From: Methyloceanibacter sp.
GTDB taxonomy: Bacteria > Pseudomonadota > Alphaproteobacteria > Rhizobiales > Methyloligellaceae
Assembly: GCA_018067145.1 (NCBI GenBank)
Contig: JAGPVD010000038.1
Location: 1 to 48,274, forward strand
DNA: 48,274 bases
Reading direction: 5' to 3'
The notes beneath the pieces are model-generated. The model did no database searches. It saw only the letters and a list, made by a program, of their open reading frames with translations, and had not been told where the DNA came from. The position numbers were made by a program, and so were the translations under genes. Positions 1-8,701 of this stretch are shown here, one piece after another. The first letter of the stretch is position 1; the number at the start of each line of letters is the position of its first letter.

Positions 1-551
1 GGCGATGGCACGAACGTGACGCGCGTACCGGTTTTGCCGTCCGCGTCTCCCACGACCTCAAGCGGCCCTGCGGGCACACCATCGGCGAAGCGGATGACAT
101 GCTCCTTGCCGTCGCGCCAGACGGTGAGCTCAAGCATGCTCGACAGTGCATTCACCACCGACACGCCAACGCCATGCAGTCCGCCCGACACTTTGTATGA
201 GTTCTGGTCGAACTTCCCTCCGGCATGGAGCTGCGTCATGATCACTTCCGCCGCCGACACACCTTCGCCCTTGTGGATCTCGGTGGGGATGCCGCGGCCG
301 TTATCTTCCACGGTGACCGAGCCGTCGGGGTTCAGCGTGACATAGGCCGCGTCGCAATAGCCCGCGAGCGCCTCATCGATAGCGTTGTCCACCACCTCGT
401 AGACCATGTGGTGAAGGCCCGACCCGTCGTCAGTGTCGCCGATATACATGCCCGGCCGTTTGCGCACGGCATCGAGGCCTTTCAGGACCTTGATGGACTC
501 CGCACCGTAGTCGGCAGCAGCGTCAGCTTTGCGTTTGGCAGCTGGTGTCAT
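1..551 (-). CDS. gyrB: DNA gyrase subunit B, 5' part only (cut by window edge)
   Basis: Reading the minus strand from ATG at 551 gives about 183 residues that run off the window start, so the ORF track, which needs a stop, did not list it. The fragment is the GHKL ATPase domain of the type II topoisomerase that supercoils DNA. Visible motifs are [10 protein letters not shown] (about 52-61, the ATP/Mg asparagine), DNGRGIP (83-89) and the GGLHGVG lid (123-129). The start is preceded by an AGGA-like site. It lies 81 nt downstream of recF on the same strand, so it may belong to a dnaA-dnaN-recF-gyrB transcription unit. The [20 protein letters not shown] stretch is diagnostic of GyrB/ParE; GyrB is favoured by its position next to recF. 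Confidence 0.96.
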   Translation of the reverse strand, partial: MTPAAKRKADAAADYGAESIKVLKGLDAVRKRPGMYIGDTDDGSGLHHMVYEVVDNAIDEALAGYCDAAYVTLNPDGSVTVEDNGRGIPTEIHKGEGVSAAEVIMTQLHAGGKFDQNSYKVSGGLHGVGVSVVNALSSMLELTVWRDGKEHVIRFADGVPAGPLEVVGDADGKTGTRVTFVPS

Positions 552-632
552 GATGTCCTGGAAGTGGTCGTTGGAAGGTGTTGTTGGCGGTTGTTGTTGG
601 TCTTTTCTGGCGGGCTTTCGAGGCCCCTCAAA

Positions 633-1835
633 TCAGGATTTTATCTTACCCTGATTCACCGCTAAAATCTGAGCGTCTTGTGCGATTGGCGAAAATAGTT
701 CCCGGTCCGTTCCAGTCATCCAAGCCTGGACCCCAAGCCGCAGAATTTCGCCAAAAAGTGCTTCGCGCCGGGACTGATCCAGATGGGCGGCGACCTCGTC
801 CAGCAGGACGAGGGGCGACGTGCCTTCAAGCGCCTTGACCAGCTCGGCCTTGGCCAGAACGAGGCCTAAGAGGAGCGCCTTTTGCTCGCCCGATGAGCAG
901 AGGGACGCAGGCGTATTTTTCGGCCCGTGAACCACCAATAGATCGCTCCGATGTGGTCCTTCTATGGTGCGTGACGCCGCACGGTCTCGGTCTCTGGCTT
1001 CCTCCAAGAGAAGGCGGAAGGCGTCTTCAGCCTCCGTTGCCGAACGCATGGAAAGCTCTGTCTCGAGCGTACCGTGAAGCGCGAGTACCGTATGGGGGAA
1101 GGGGCCGCCCCCTTGAGCCTCACGGGTCTCTTCGATGAGCGCCGTCAGACGCTCGACCGCGTCGAGTCTTGCGGCGGCAATGGTGACGCCGGCTTCCGCC
1201 ATTTGCTCCTCGAGCCCCTCGAACAGGGCTGCGGAATACTCCCGCATCTGGAACAGGCGATTGCGTTGGCGCATGGCCCGGTCGTAGCGGCCAAGCGGCT
1301 TTCGCATCTTAGGGTTCAAGGCGAGCACGAGGCGGTCGAGGAAGCGCCGCCGCTCAGAGGCCGATCCCGTAAACAGCCCGTCCATGGCGGGGATGAGAAA
1401 CACATGCTGCACATAGTCGGCTAGCGCGCCGGTGCTTTGGTCCTTGCCGGCGATGCGCACGGTCCTGCCCGCACCCTCTTCGCGCGTGCCAGGAAGAAAC
1501 CCCGTGCCGATATCCACTTCGCCATGGCGCGACATCACCGTGGCGGCGATGGCGAAGCCGCCATGGCCTTCCCTCCGGCAGAGTTCGGCATAGGGACGCC
1601 CGCGCAAACCATGGCCGCCGCCAAGAAGTGACACGGCCTCTAGGAGATTGGTTTTGCCTGAGCCGTTGTCGCCCACGAGCACCACGGGCGAGGCATTCAG
1701 ATCGATCTTGGCGTTAGCGTAGCTGCGGAAATCGGTGAGCTTGAGCGCGCTAACGAAGATCCGTTGTGGGGCAAGGTTCGTTTCCTTGTCCGCCGTCGCT
1801 TCTCCAGAATGTTGTCCGCGCGCGCGCGCCCTCAT
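633..1835 (-). CDS. recF: DNA replication and repair protein RecF
   Basis: RecF is an SMC-like ATPase that loads RecA at single-strand gaps with RecO and RecR. The 400-residue product shows Walker A GDNGSGKT (about 55-62), the ABC-type signature SSGEQKA (about 315-321) and Walker B LVLLDEVAAHLD (about 343-354). The ATG overlaps the dnaN stop in an ATGA arrangement (1832-1835), which suggests translational coupling. This start gives roughly 25 residues before the first strand of the ATPase, slightly longer than in many RecF proteins. An internal start cannot be excluded. Confidence 0.96.
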   Translation of the reverse strand: MRARARGQHSGEATADKETNLAPQRIFVSALKLTDFRSYANAKIDLNASPVVLVGDNGSGKTNLLEAVSLLGGGHGLRGRPYAELCRREGHGGFAIAATVMSRHGEVDIGTGFLPGTREEGAGRTVRIAGKDQSTGALADYVQHVFLIPAMDGLFTGSASERRRFLDRLVLALNPKMRKPLGRYDRAMRQRNRLFQMREYSAALFEGLEEQMAEAGVTIAAARLDAVERLTALIEETREAQGGGPFPHTVLALHGTLETELSMRSATEAEDAFRLLLEEARDRDRAASRTIEGPHRSDLLVVHGPKNTPASLCSSGEQKALLLGLVLAKAELVKALEGTSPLVLLDEVAAHLDQSRREALFGEILRLGVQAWMTGTDRELFSPIAQDAQILAVNQGKIKS

Positions 1836-2950
1836 ACCCGCATCGGCATGAGCACATAGAGGGCGGACGCATCTTTTGAGTCACGCACGATGGTGGGAGA
1901 ACCTGAATCGGCGAGTAGGAACTCTGCCGTGCCGCTCTCCAACTGCTTTGAGATATCGAGCAGATAGCGGGCATTGAAGCCGATCTCAAGCGCATCGAGG
2001 TTATAATCGACCGCCAGATCTTCGGTGGCGCTGCCTGATTCCGGATTGTTCACCGACAGTGTGAGCTTGCCGTCTCCGAGTGCCAATTTCACCGCACGGC
2101 CCTTGTCGCTCGACAGCGTAGAGACGCGATCGACGGCCTGCGCGAAGACGGCATTGTCCACTTCGAGCTGCTTGTCGTTGCCTTGCGGGATGACGCGCCC
2201 ATAGTCGGGGAATGTCCCATCGATGAGCTTCGACGTGAGCACCACCCGGCCCGCCGAGACGCGAATTTTGGACGGCGAAAGCTCGATACTGACATGGCCA
2301 TCGGCGTCTTCCACCAGCTTGGCAAGATCGACCACGGTCTTCCGCGGCACGATCACGCCCGGCATGCCTTCGGCGCCGGAGGGTAGAGGCAGATCGATCT
2401 GCGCCAGACGATGGCCGTCGGTCGCCACGGCCCGCAAGGTCGGCTTGCCGTCGCTTTCGGCGGCGTGAAGATAGATACCGTTCAGGTAGTAGCGGGTCTC
2501 CTCGGTGGAGATGGCAAATTGCGTTTTTTCGATCAGGCGCTTGAGGTCCGCAGCGGCCAATGTGAAGGCGTGGCCCAGATCGTCGACGCTCAGCGCCGGA
2601 AAATCATCGGCCGGCAATGTCTGCAGGGAGAATTGGGCAGGGCCGCTCGTAATCACGAGCCGCTCCTGCTCGGCATCGCGCTCGAGCTCAATTTCGTTGC
2701 CCTCAGGCAGCTTGCGCACGATGTCGAAAAACATATGCGCGGGCACGGTGATGGCACTGTCGTCTTGGGATCGGCAAGGAACCGTCTCCACAAGCTCCAT
2801 GTCGAGATCGGTAGCGGTCAGCCGGAGCTCGTTCCCGCTGGTGGCAAGAAGCACGTTGGACAGGATGGGGATGGTATTGCGCCGCTCTACCACGCTCGCC
2901 ACATGGGCGAGCGCCTTGGCGAGGCTCGGCTTGTCGATAGTGAGGCGCAT
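1832..2950 (-). CDS. dnaN: DNA polymerase III subunit beta (sliding clamp)
   Basis: This is the dimeric ring clamp that tethers polymerase III and binds many repair factors. The 372-residue length and sequence (start MRLTIDKPSLAKALAHVASVVERRNTIPILSNVLL, end SALYVLMPMRV) are typical of the three-domain DnaN family. The C-terminal Y-V-x-M-P-M-R motif that lines the partner-binding cleft is present. It sits between dnaA and recF on the same strand. A 196-nt gap separates it from dnaA, whereas it overlaps recF by 4 nt, so dnaN and recF are probably co-translated. Confidence 0.98.
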   Translation of the reverse strand: MRLTIDKPSLAKALAHVASVVERRNTIPILSNVLLATSGNELRLTATDLDMELVETVPCRSQDDSAITVPAHMFFDIVRKLPEGNEIELERDAEQERLVITSGPAQFSLQTLPADDFPALSVDDLGHAFTLAAADLKRLIEKTQFAISTEETRYYLNGIYLHAAESDGKPTLRAVATDGHRLAQIDLPLPSGAEGMPGVIVPRKTVVDLAKLVEDADGHVSIELSPSKIRVSAGRVVLTSKLIDGTFPDYGRVIPQGNDKQLEVDNAVFAQAVDRVSTLSSDKGRAVKLALGDGKLTLSVNNPESGSATEDLAVDYNLDALEIGFNARYLLDISKQLESGTAEFLLADSGSPTIVRDSKDASALYVLMPMRV

Positions 2951-3102
2951 GATTGGAGAATACCCCGAAAATTGACGCTTTCTTTGCTGGGATGACCCAG
3001 CCCGAAGCGTTTATGGCTTCGGTCCGGCCCTTGGTAGCCAAAGGCGTGGCGGGCCGAAGCCCGGTCAAACTTGACGCGATGGGCCCCAATTTGCAAGAGC
3101 GG

Positions 3103-3138
3103 CGGGAGGTGCCCCGGTCCAGTAGAAGACACCTCCCG
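3103..3138 (-). other. Inverted repeat (hairpin) downstream of dnaA
   Basis: A perfect 9-bp inverted repeat, CGGGAGGTG / CACCTCCCG with an 18-nt loop, begins 8 nt downstream of the dnaA stop in the dnaA-dnaN gap. No T-run follows on the minus strand, so it is not a textbook intrinsic terminator. It could limit read-through or protect the dnaA 3' end. The rest of the 196-nt gap shows no gene. Confidence 0.5.
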
Positions 3139-3146
3139 TCATCCCT

Positions 3147-4592
3147 TTAGTCGCGCAGCAGGCGCTTCAGAAGCTCGATTTCCTCGCGAAGCTGATTATC
3201 GTCACTCATGAGCTGCTCGATCTTGCGGATCGCGTGCAGCACCGTGGTGTGGTCGCGGTTTCCGAACCGCCGCCCGATCTCGGGAAGCGAACGGGAGGTC
3301 AGCATCTTGGCGAGATACATGCCGATCTGACGTGGCCGCACGATTGACCGGTTGCGCCGCGCCGACAGGAGGTCGCCGCGGTTGACCCCGTAGTGCTTGG
3401 AGATGGTCCGCAGGATGTCATCGATGCGGACACGCCGTGGCTCGGCCCCGCGCATGAGGTCACGCACGATCTGTTCGGCGACAGCGATGCTGACCGGCTC
3501 ATCGGTGAGTTGGTAGCTCGCTCGCAAACGGTGGACGGCGCCTTCAAGCTCGCGTCCGCTTTCGGTCAGGCGCTCGGCCAGAAATGCCAGCACTGTCTCG
3601 GAAACGTCGAGGCCGTTGGTCTCGGTACAGGCTTCTTGCGCCCGCTTCACAAGGATCTCATGACGGAGCTCGTAGTCCATGGCCTTGATCTCGGCCACGA
3701 GACCGCCGCCGAGCCGCGACCGCATACGCATGTCGAGCTTGTCGAGATGGGTGGGCACGCGATCTGCCGCCACCACCACCTGGCGTCCGCCGTCGATCAG
3801 CGAATTCAGCGTGTGACAGAACTCCTGCTGAATGGTCGGGCCCTGCAAAAACTCCATGTCGTCGATCAGGAGAATGTCGATATTGCGGAGCTTTTCTTTG
3901 AAGGCCAGGGCATCGCGGGCCCGCAAGGCCTGCACGAAGCCCGACATGAAACGCTCGGCCGTAAGATAAAGAACCTCGGCCTCGGGCTTCTGATGCTTGA
4001 TCTCCCACGAGATTGCATGCAGCAAATGGGTTTTGCCTAAGCCGACATTGCCATGCAGGAACAATGGGTTGAATGGCAATTGCGGGCTGGAGAACGCGCT
4101 CGCGACCTGCTGAGCGGCGGCGTGGGGCAGCTTGTTCGTATTGCCGACCACAAAGCTCGAAAAGGTCAGGCGCGGGTCCAGCGGCGAACCCTCAAACCCA
4201 CCATAGCCAGTGCGCAGCGGCATCGGCAGCGGTGTAAGACCGGAAGCGGCCAGTGCCGGACTCCGCCTGTCATGGGACGGCTCCTTAGGCTGCTCGATAG
4301 TGAAATGCGGTTGCCGGACGCTGAATTCGATGCGCTCGGTGGTTGGCCATTCGGCACGCACCTGCCTCAGAACAGAGTCGTAGTAGTGCGTTCGGAGCCA
4401 GTTCCTTAGGAAACGTGTCGCCACGGTAAGATGGACTATCCCGTTATCCACCTGTTCAACTTCCACGCCTCTGAACCAGCTGGCGTAGACGTCTTCACCC
4501 AATTCGCCGCGTAGCCGGGATTTGACTTTCGCCCAAGCGTCGCTTGGCGCGCACTGCTCCGGTCGCTGTGCTTGTGCCTCTGCATGTGCCAC
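3147..4592 (-). CDS. dnaA: Chromosomal replication initiator protein DnaA
   Basis: DnaA is the AAA+ initiator that binds DnaA boxes and opens the origin. The 481 residues show domain I (about 17-85), a variable linker (about 95-140), Walker A GNVGLGKT (181-188), Walker B LLIDDMEF (241-248), sensor and arginine-finger region RMRSRLGGGL (about 289-298), and the domain IV signature GNRDHTTVLHAI (about 444-455) that contacts the box. The track start is GTG, with a weak GGGAAAG upstream; no better in-frame start was seen. A TTATCCACC box-like 9-mer (4444-4452) lies inside the coding region. The rhodanese-like gene lies 92 nt upstream on the same strand, so dnaA could be read from its promoter or from its own in the gap. 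Confidence 0.98.
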   Translation of the reverse strand: MAHAEAQAQRPEQCAPSDAWAKVKSRLRGELGEDVYASWFRGVEVEQVDNGIVHLTVATRFLRNWLRTHYYDSVLRQVRAEWPTTERIEFSVRQPHFTIEQPKEPSHDRRSPALAASGLTPLPMPLRTGYGGFEGSPLDPRLTFSSFVVGNTNKLPHAAAQQVASAFSSPQLPFNPLFLHGNVGLGKTHLLHAISWEIKHQKPEAEVLYLTAERFMSGFVQALRARDALAFKEKLRNIDILLIDDMEFLQGPTIQQEFCHTLNSLIDGGRQVVVAADRVPTHLDKLDMRMRSRLGGGLVAEIKAMDYELRHEILVKRAQEACTETNGLDVSETVLAFLAERLTESGRELEGAVHRLRASYQLTDEPVSIAVAEQIVRDLMRGAEPRRVRIDDILRTISKHYGVNRGDLLSARRNRSIVRPRQIGMYLAKMLTSRSLPEIGRRFGNRDHTTVLHAIRKIEQLMSDDNQLREEIELLKRLLRD

Positions 4593-4684
4593 GGTTTTTG
4601 TTCTTTCCCATTCGCCTCGTTAGCGCCTTTACGCACCGCACGCTTCACACTGGAGCAGCCAACTTGCTTGACGCGGACCGGCTC

Positions 4685-5131
4685 CTAGCCTTGCTGCCAG
4701 GGCAATCCGATCGCTTTCCACCCTAATAGGGAGCCGCGATGTCTCTCGTCGTCGAGCGGTCCTTCAAACCCCTCCGTGACGTTGTGACAGGCACGGTACC
4801 CCGCCGATGCCATTGCGCTGGCTGCTGCCAGGCTCCGGCTTCCCGAACGGCAAATAAAGAAAAGGTCGTCGTCTAACTGGACATCGAGCGCCTTCAACTC
4901 GCTGGCTAGACGCTCGGCAAAACGCGGATCCACAGACTGATCGGGAAAGGTCTGCCATTCCACGAGGACAGTCCGTTTACCCAAAGGCCCAAGATCGGGG
5001 ATCCCGACATAAGTCCACTCCGCGCGAGTGCGCACATCGACAAGCTGCGACCGAGAGTTTGCCTTAAGGCCCTTCCAGGCCGTAGCTACATCAACCTCGT
5101 CGGTCGCGGTTTCGTCAGACTGCGCGCCCAA
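4685..5131 (-). CDS. Rhodanese-like domain protein
   Basis: This is a single rhodanese-type domain, a fold used in sulfur transfer or as a thiol-based switch. From the chosen start it is 148 residues, with the entry strand SQLVDVRTRAEW (about 28-39) and the active-site loop CRSGSRS (94-100), whose Cys94 would carry the persulfide. No signal peptide is visible, so it is probably cytoplasmic. The track starts at ATG 5170, but a TTG at 5131 sits 7 nt after AGAGGAGGAGG, by far the best ribosome site nearby, and the codons between lie over it. It is directly upstream of dnaA and borders the candidate origin region. The substrate is unknown. Confidence 0.85.
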   Translation of the reverse strand: MGAQSDETATDEVDVATAWKGLKANSRSQLVDVRTRAEWTYVGIPDLGPLGKRTVLVEWQTFPDQSVDPRFAERLASELKALDVQLDDDLFFICRSGSRSLAAASAMASAGYRACHNVTEGFEGPLDDERHRGSLLGWKAIGLPWQQG

Positions 5132-5700
5132 GATCGTGCCTCCTCCTCTAAAAATGTGAGCACGTCGCAAGAACAGTTTTTATGCTGACCACAATTCGTG
5201 GTGGCTTTACGCAATTTATACCCGCAGTACCCACCGCTTATGCAAAAGAATTGCACAAGATGTTCATCCCTCCTTACTACGAAGACAAAGGAAAACCTGT
5301 CCCTGGAACGGCCAAGGCCAAGATACTGAAATGTAAGGAGGGGACTTCCCCGTTCGGATGACTAGACTATACACAGGCAATCTAAGCCGAGCAAGCGCGC
5401 GAACATCTCCGCCTGGCGCTAAATGACCCTTCAGTGAAGCGATCTGTTGCGCTTTCCAAGCCACTGTCCCGCAAGCGTGAATCGACCACCGCAGGTCCTG
5501 AAAAGCCCCAAAAGCAGGGGTTTCAGCGCGATTTTTTGGCCGAAGAATTTTTTTTTAAGGAGTAGGCCGGTGGATAAGCGCAGGCGCGTCCTGCCGCCGG
5601 CTGGACGTCAAGTAGTTGAAATATTCGTCAAATTGACATGTGGCGCGCGCGAGCCTGCGCAGCCAATGTGGCAGCCATGCAACAGTGTCGGTTTATCGAC
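5132..5700. other. Gene-free region; candidate replication origin (oriC)
   Basis: These 569 bp between the rhodanese-like gene and rpsT have no convincing ORF; the 66- and 85-residue track entries look spurious. Three 9-mers differ by one base from the E. coli-type DnaA box TTATNCACA: TTATGCAAA (5238-5246), CTATACACA (5367-5375) and TTATCCACC on the minus strand (5569-5577). A weaker TTATCGACT occurs near 5692. An AT-rich stretch with T6 and T9 runs (about 5531-5557) could be the unwinding element. An imperfect dyad CTGAAAAGCCCC / GGGGTTTCAG lies at about 5498-5525. Position beside dnaA fits an origin, but several alphaproteobacteria have oriC elsewhere (near hemE), so this is inference. Confidence 0.45.
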
Positions 5701-5970
5701 TTAGGCGGTTGCCATGGCGCTGATGCGCTTGGAGAGGCGAGAGACCTTCCGGGACGCGGTCCGGCGATGCTGGATGCCCTGCTGAGCTGTCCGGGCCATC
5801 ACGGGCTCGGCTTCTTTCAAGGCGGTCTGAGCGGCTTCCTTGTCGCCCGATGCAATCGCTTCTTCGACCTTACGGACGGAGCCGCGCATTTCGGTCCGGC
5901 GTGTCTTGTTGACGGCAGTCCGGCGGATGGTTTGGCGAACGGCTTTCTTCGCCGACTTGGTATTGGCCAT
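5701..5970 (-). CDS. rpsT: 30S ribosomal protein S20
   Basis: S20 is a small basic protein that binds 16S rRNA early in 30S assembly. The 89-residue product begins [22 protein letters not shown] and is a lysine- and arginine-rich three-helix protein of the usual family length. The ATG follows AAGGA with a 9-nt spacer. It is monocistronic here, with the hydratase gene upstream on the same strand and the candidate origin downstream. Location of rpsT close to dnaA is common in this group. A hairpin lies about 70 nt upstream of the start. Confidence 0.97.
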   Translation of the reverse strand: MANTKSAKKAVRQTIRRTAVNKTRRTEMRGSVRKVEEAIASGDKEAAQTALKEAEPVMARTAQQGIQHRRTASRKVSRLSKRISAMATA

Positions 5971-6038
5971 TTCTTGAAATCCTTGAGTCGGCTTTCGGCC
6001 TGCGGAAGTCGCGGCGGAAAGCTCGAGAGAAACACGAA

Positions 6039-6067
6039 TTAGGGTGCTCTATAGCGAGCACCCCTAA
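6039..6067 (-). terminator. Strong stem-loop between hydratase gene and rpsT
   Basis: TTAGGGTGCTC pairs with GAGCACCCCTAA across a 6-nt loop, with one bulged base. On the minus strand it is followed by AATTCGTGTTTCTC, which is only moderately T-rich. It could end the mutM-hydratase transcript or form part of the rpsT leader, where S20 autoregulation is known in other bacteria. The function is inferred. Confidence 0.45.
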
Positions 6068-6123
6068 AAGCGTCAACTCCGTGCAAACCCTGGGCTGGTG
6101 CCCTCGATCCACAAGACGTCCCC

Positions 6124-6942
6124 CTAGCGGTTCTTGAAGGCAGGCTTCCGCTTGTCGATGAAGGCGGCCATGCCCTCTTTTTGGTCTTCGGTGGCGAACA
6201 GCGAGTAGAACTGGCCGCGCTCAAAGCGGGTGCCTTCGGCCAGTGTCGTGGCGAAGCCGCGGTTGATCGCTTCCTTGATCATCATCACCGCGTGCTGCGA
6301 CAGGCTGGCGATCTTGGCGGCGACTTTCATCGCCTCATCCAAGAGCTCGTCTGCGGGCACAATACGGCTCACCAGATTGGCGCGCTCGGCCTCCTCGGCC
6401 CGCATCTGGCGTCCGGTGAGACAAAGCTCCATGGCCTTGGCCTTGCCGACCGCGCGCGTCAGCCGCTGGGTGCCGCCCGCGCCTGGCATGATGCCGAGAT
6501 TGATCTCCGGCTGGCCGAACACGGCGTTGTCGGCGGCAATGATGATGTCGCAAGACATGGCAAGCTCGCAGCCGCCACCAAGCGCATAGCCACCCACGGC
6601 AGCGATGATCGGCTTGCGGATGGTGCCGATCTTGTCGAACGGCGCCAGAAAGTCGCTGCCATAGGCTTCGACAAATGTCTTGGTGTGCATCTCTTTGATG
6701 TCGACGCCCGCCGCAAAAGCCTTCTCGTTGCCGGTGATGACGATGGCGCCGATATTGGGGTCGGTTTCGAAGGCCTTCAGCGCGCGATTGAGTTCGCTGA
6801 TGAGAAGCGTGTTGAGGGCGTTTAGGGCATGAGGACGGTTGAGCGTGATCAGCCCGACTTTGCCTTGCGTGGTGACAATCAGCGTCTCGTAGGGGCTTGC
6901 CTTGGGCGTATCGGCGCTTCTTGCGATCTCTTCGGCGGACAT
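6124..6942 (-). CDS. Enoyl-CoA hydratase (crotonase family)
   Basis: This enzyme hydrates 2-trans-enoyl-CoA to 3-hydroxyacyl-CoA in beta-oxidation. The 272-residue protein has [11 protein letters not shown] (about 35-44), the oxyanion-hole strands [11 protein letters not shown] (76-85) and [13 protein letters not shown] (119-131), and both catalytic glutamates in GGGCE (about 126) and GQPEINLG (about 146). The whole length matches short-chain hydratases (ECHS1/PaaF-like). The track start at 7029 lies inside mutM. ATG 6942 follows AAGGGAA and leaves 14 nt after the mutM stop, so I use it. It is cotranscribed with mutM, an arrangement common in Rhizobiales although no functional link is evident. 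Confidence 0.93.
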   Translation of the reverse strand: MSAEEIARSADTPKASPYETLIVTTQGKVGLITLNRPHALNALNTLLISELNRALKAFETDPNIGAIVITGNEKAFAAGVDIKEMHTKTFVEAYGSDFLAPFDKIGTIRKPIIAAVGGYALGGGCELAMSCDIIIAADNAVFGQPEINLGIMPGAGGTQRLTRAVGKAKAMELCLTGRQMRAEEAERANLVSRIVPADELLDEAMKVAAKIASLSQHAVMMIKEAINRGFATTLAEGTRFERGQFYSLFATEDQKEGMAAFIDKRKPAFKNR

Positions 6943-6956
6943 GAGTGTCAGTTCCC

Positions 6957-7826
6957 TTATTTTTGGCAGGCTGGACAGTGAAAGGTCGAACGGCCGCTTT
7001 GGACGACGCGGGCGATCGTGCCGCCGCATCCCGTCTTTCGGCAGGGTTTCCCGGCCCGGCCATAGACCTTGAATGAATGTTGAAAGCGGCCAAGCCGGCC
7101 GTCGGTGTGGCGATAATCGCGCAACGACGACCCGCCCGCTTTGATGGCGCTCACCAGCACGGCCTTGATCGCGTCGACCAGCGCTTCGGTCTTCTTGGTC
7201 GGCTTGCCGGACTTCGTGGCCAGCGTCCCGGCGAGCCTTAGAGGAGAAATGCCTGCGCGGTGGAGCGCCTCGCAGGCATAGATATTACCGATGCCGGCGA
7301 TCAGCCGCTGGTCGAGGAGCGCGGCCTTGATCGGCGTGGCCTTGCCTTTGAGCTTTTGAGCGAACCATTCGGGCGTCAGGCCATCGCCCAACGGCTCGAT
7401 GCCAAGACCCTTAAATAGTGCGTGGTCGTCGAGCGTCGCCCCGGGGATCAGATCCATCAGGCCAAAACGGCGGGTGTCGCTGTAGCGAATCCTGGCGCCG
7501 TCGTTGAGATGGAACACGATGTGCTCGTGCTTCGGTGGAGCTATTTGGCGAGGCTCCGCCTTCGCGTCGGCGGCATGATCAATGGCGAAGCGGCCCGTCA
7601 TGCCGAGATGCATGACCAATACCTCGCCGTCGTCGAGCCGCGCCAACAGATATTTGGCCCGCCGGTCCAGCGCCTCGATTTTGCGGCCTTCGAGCCGCTC
7701 GCCGAACCGCTTCGGCAACGGAAAGCGCAAATCGGGACGCCGTTGCTCGACGCGCGAGAAGGTGTTGCCCACGAGCACGGGCTCCAGACCCCGGCAAACG
7801 GTCTCGACCTCAGGAAGCTCAGGCAT
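6957..7826 (-). CDS. mutM: Formamidopyrimidine-DNA glycosylase (Fpg)
   Basis: MutM is a bifunctional base-excision enzyme that removes 8-oxoguanine and formamidopyrimidines and nicks the abasic site. The protein (289 residues) starts [10 protein letters not shown], giving the catalytic Pro2 and Glu3 after Met removal. A conserved lysine lies in [11 protein letters not shown]. The helix-two-turn-helix segment [15 protein letters not shown] precedes a C-terminal zinc finger with CRKTGC ... CPAC ligands ending CPACQK. All functional elements are intact. It is divergent from ubiE, with 74 nt between the two starts. Confidence 0.97.
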   Translation of the reverse strand: MPELPEVETVCRGLEPVLVGNTFSRVEQRRPDLRFPLPKRFGERLEGRKIEALDRRAKYLLARLDDGEVLVMHLGMTGRFAIDHAADAKAEPRQIAPPKHEHIVFHLNDGARIRYSDTRRFGLMDLIPGATLDDHALFKGLGIEPLGDGLTPEWFAQKLKGKATPIKAALLDQRLIAGIGNIYACEALHRAGISPLRLAGTLATKSGKPTKKTEALVDAIKAVLVSAIKAGGSSLRDYRHTDGRLGRFQHSFKVYGRAGKPCRKTGCGGTIARVVQSGRSTFHCPACQK

Positions 7827-7900
7827 GGCGACCCGTCATAGTGCAGTGCAGAAGAAATCTCATTGCAGCGCAACAATAGCGCGGTCTCGGGCCTTACGCT

Positions 7901-8686
7901 ATGGTCCGCCGCATGTCCGAGGACCTGAAAAACCGCGATTCCGTTGATACGGCGACGAGCTTCGGCTTTGCCTCCGTGGACGAAAGCGCTCGCCAGGGCC
8001 TAGTGAACGAGGTGTTCGCCAAGGTCGCGCGGCGCTACGACGTGATGAACGACCTCATGTCGGGCGGTCTCCATCGCTTGTGGAAGGCGGATCTTCTCAA
8101 TGCGTTGAGCCCACCGAAAAACGACACGGCTTTTGATCTGCTCGACGTCGCCGGCGGCACGGGCGACATCGCTTTTCGTTTTTTGAAACAGGCTGGCGCG
8201 GGCGGCTCTGCGGTGATCTGCGACATCAGCGCGGAGATGCTCGAGGCGGGCAGGTCGCGCGCCACGGGTCAAGAGCCGCTCAGCTTCGTGCAAGGCAATG
8301 CGGAAGCCTTGCCGTTCCCTGATGCCAGCTTCGACGCCTATACGATCGCCTTTGGTATTCGCAACGTCACCCATATTGAGGCGGCGCTGTCGGAAGCGTT
8401 CCGCGTGCTGAAGCCCGGAGGGCGGTTTCTCTGCCTAGAGTTCTCGCGCGTCGAGATGCCTCTGTTGGACACGATTTACGATGCTTACTCTTTCAATGCG
8501 ATCCCGCCGCTTGGCGCCCTTGTGGCCGGTGACGCAGAGTCCTATCGCTATCTCGTGGAGAGCATCAGGCGCTTCCCCGATCAAGAAAGCTTCATGCAGT
8601 TGACTAAAGATGCGGGCTTCGAGCTTGGGCGTTATCGAAATCTCACCGGTGGCATCGCGGCGATCCACTCCGGCTGGCGGCTCTGA
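7901..8686 (+). CDS. ubiE: Ubiquinone/menaquinone biosynthesis C-methyltransferase
   Basis: UbiE is a SAM-dependent methyltransferase that adds the ring C-methyl in ubiquinone synthesis. The 261 residues contain the SAM motif [16 protein letters not shown], the post-[12 protein letters not shown], the UbiE-specific [25 protein letters not shown] and the motif [12 protein letters not shown]. The N-terminal [21 protein letters not shown] is typical. Either ATG 7901 or ATG 7913 (MSEDLKN) could be the start, and neither has a strong Shine-Dalgarno site. It lies 15 nt upstream of ubiB, so two ubiquinone genes are coupled. Confidence 0.96.
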   Translation: MVRRMSEDLKNRDSVDTATSFGFASVDESARQGLVNEVFAKVARRYDVMNDLMSGGLHRLWKADLLNALSPPKNDTAFDLLDVAGGTGDIAFRFLKQAGAGGSAVICDISAEMLEAGRSRATGQEPLSFVQGNAEALPFPDASFDAYTIAFGIRNVTHIEAALSEAFRVLKPGGRFLCLEFSRVEMPLLDTIYDAYSFNAIPPLGALVAGDAESYRYLVESIRRFPDQESFMQLTKDAGFELGRYRNLTGGIAAIHSGWRL

Positions 8687-8701
8687 GATGAGGCAATTGA
8701 C

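Noticed and set aside
225-665. Plus-strand ORFs at the window start (16..345 and 225..665)
   Set aside because: They are antisense shadows of gyrB, whose minus-strand frame gives an unmistakable GHKL ATPase sequence.
5264-5464. 66-residue minus-strand ORF and 85-residue plus-strand ORF in the dnaA-rpsT gap
   Set aside because: No good ribosome site, no recognisable composition or motif, and they overlap DnaA-box-like sites. Treated as non-coding.
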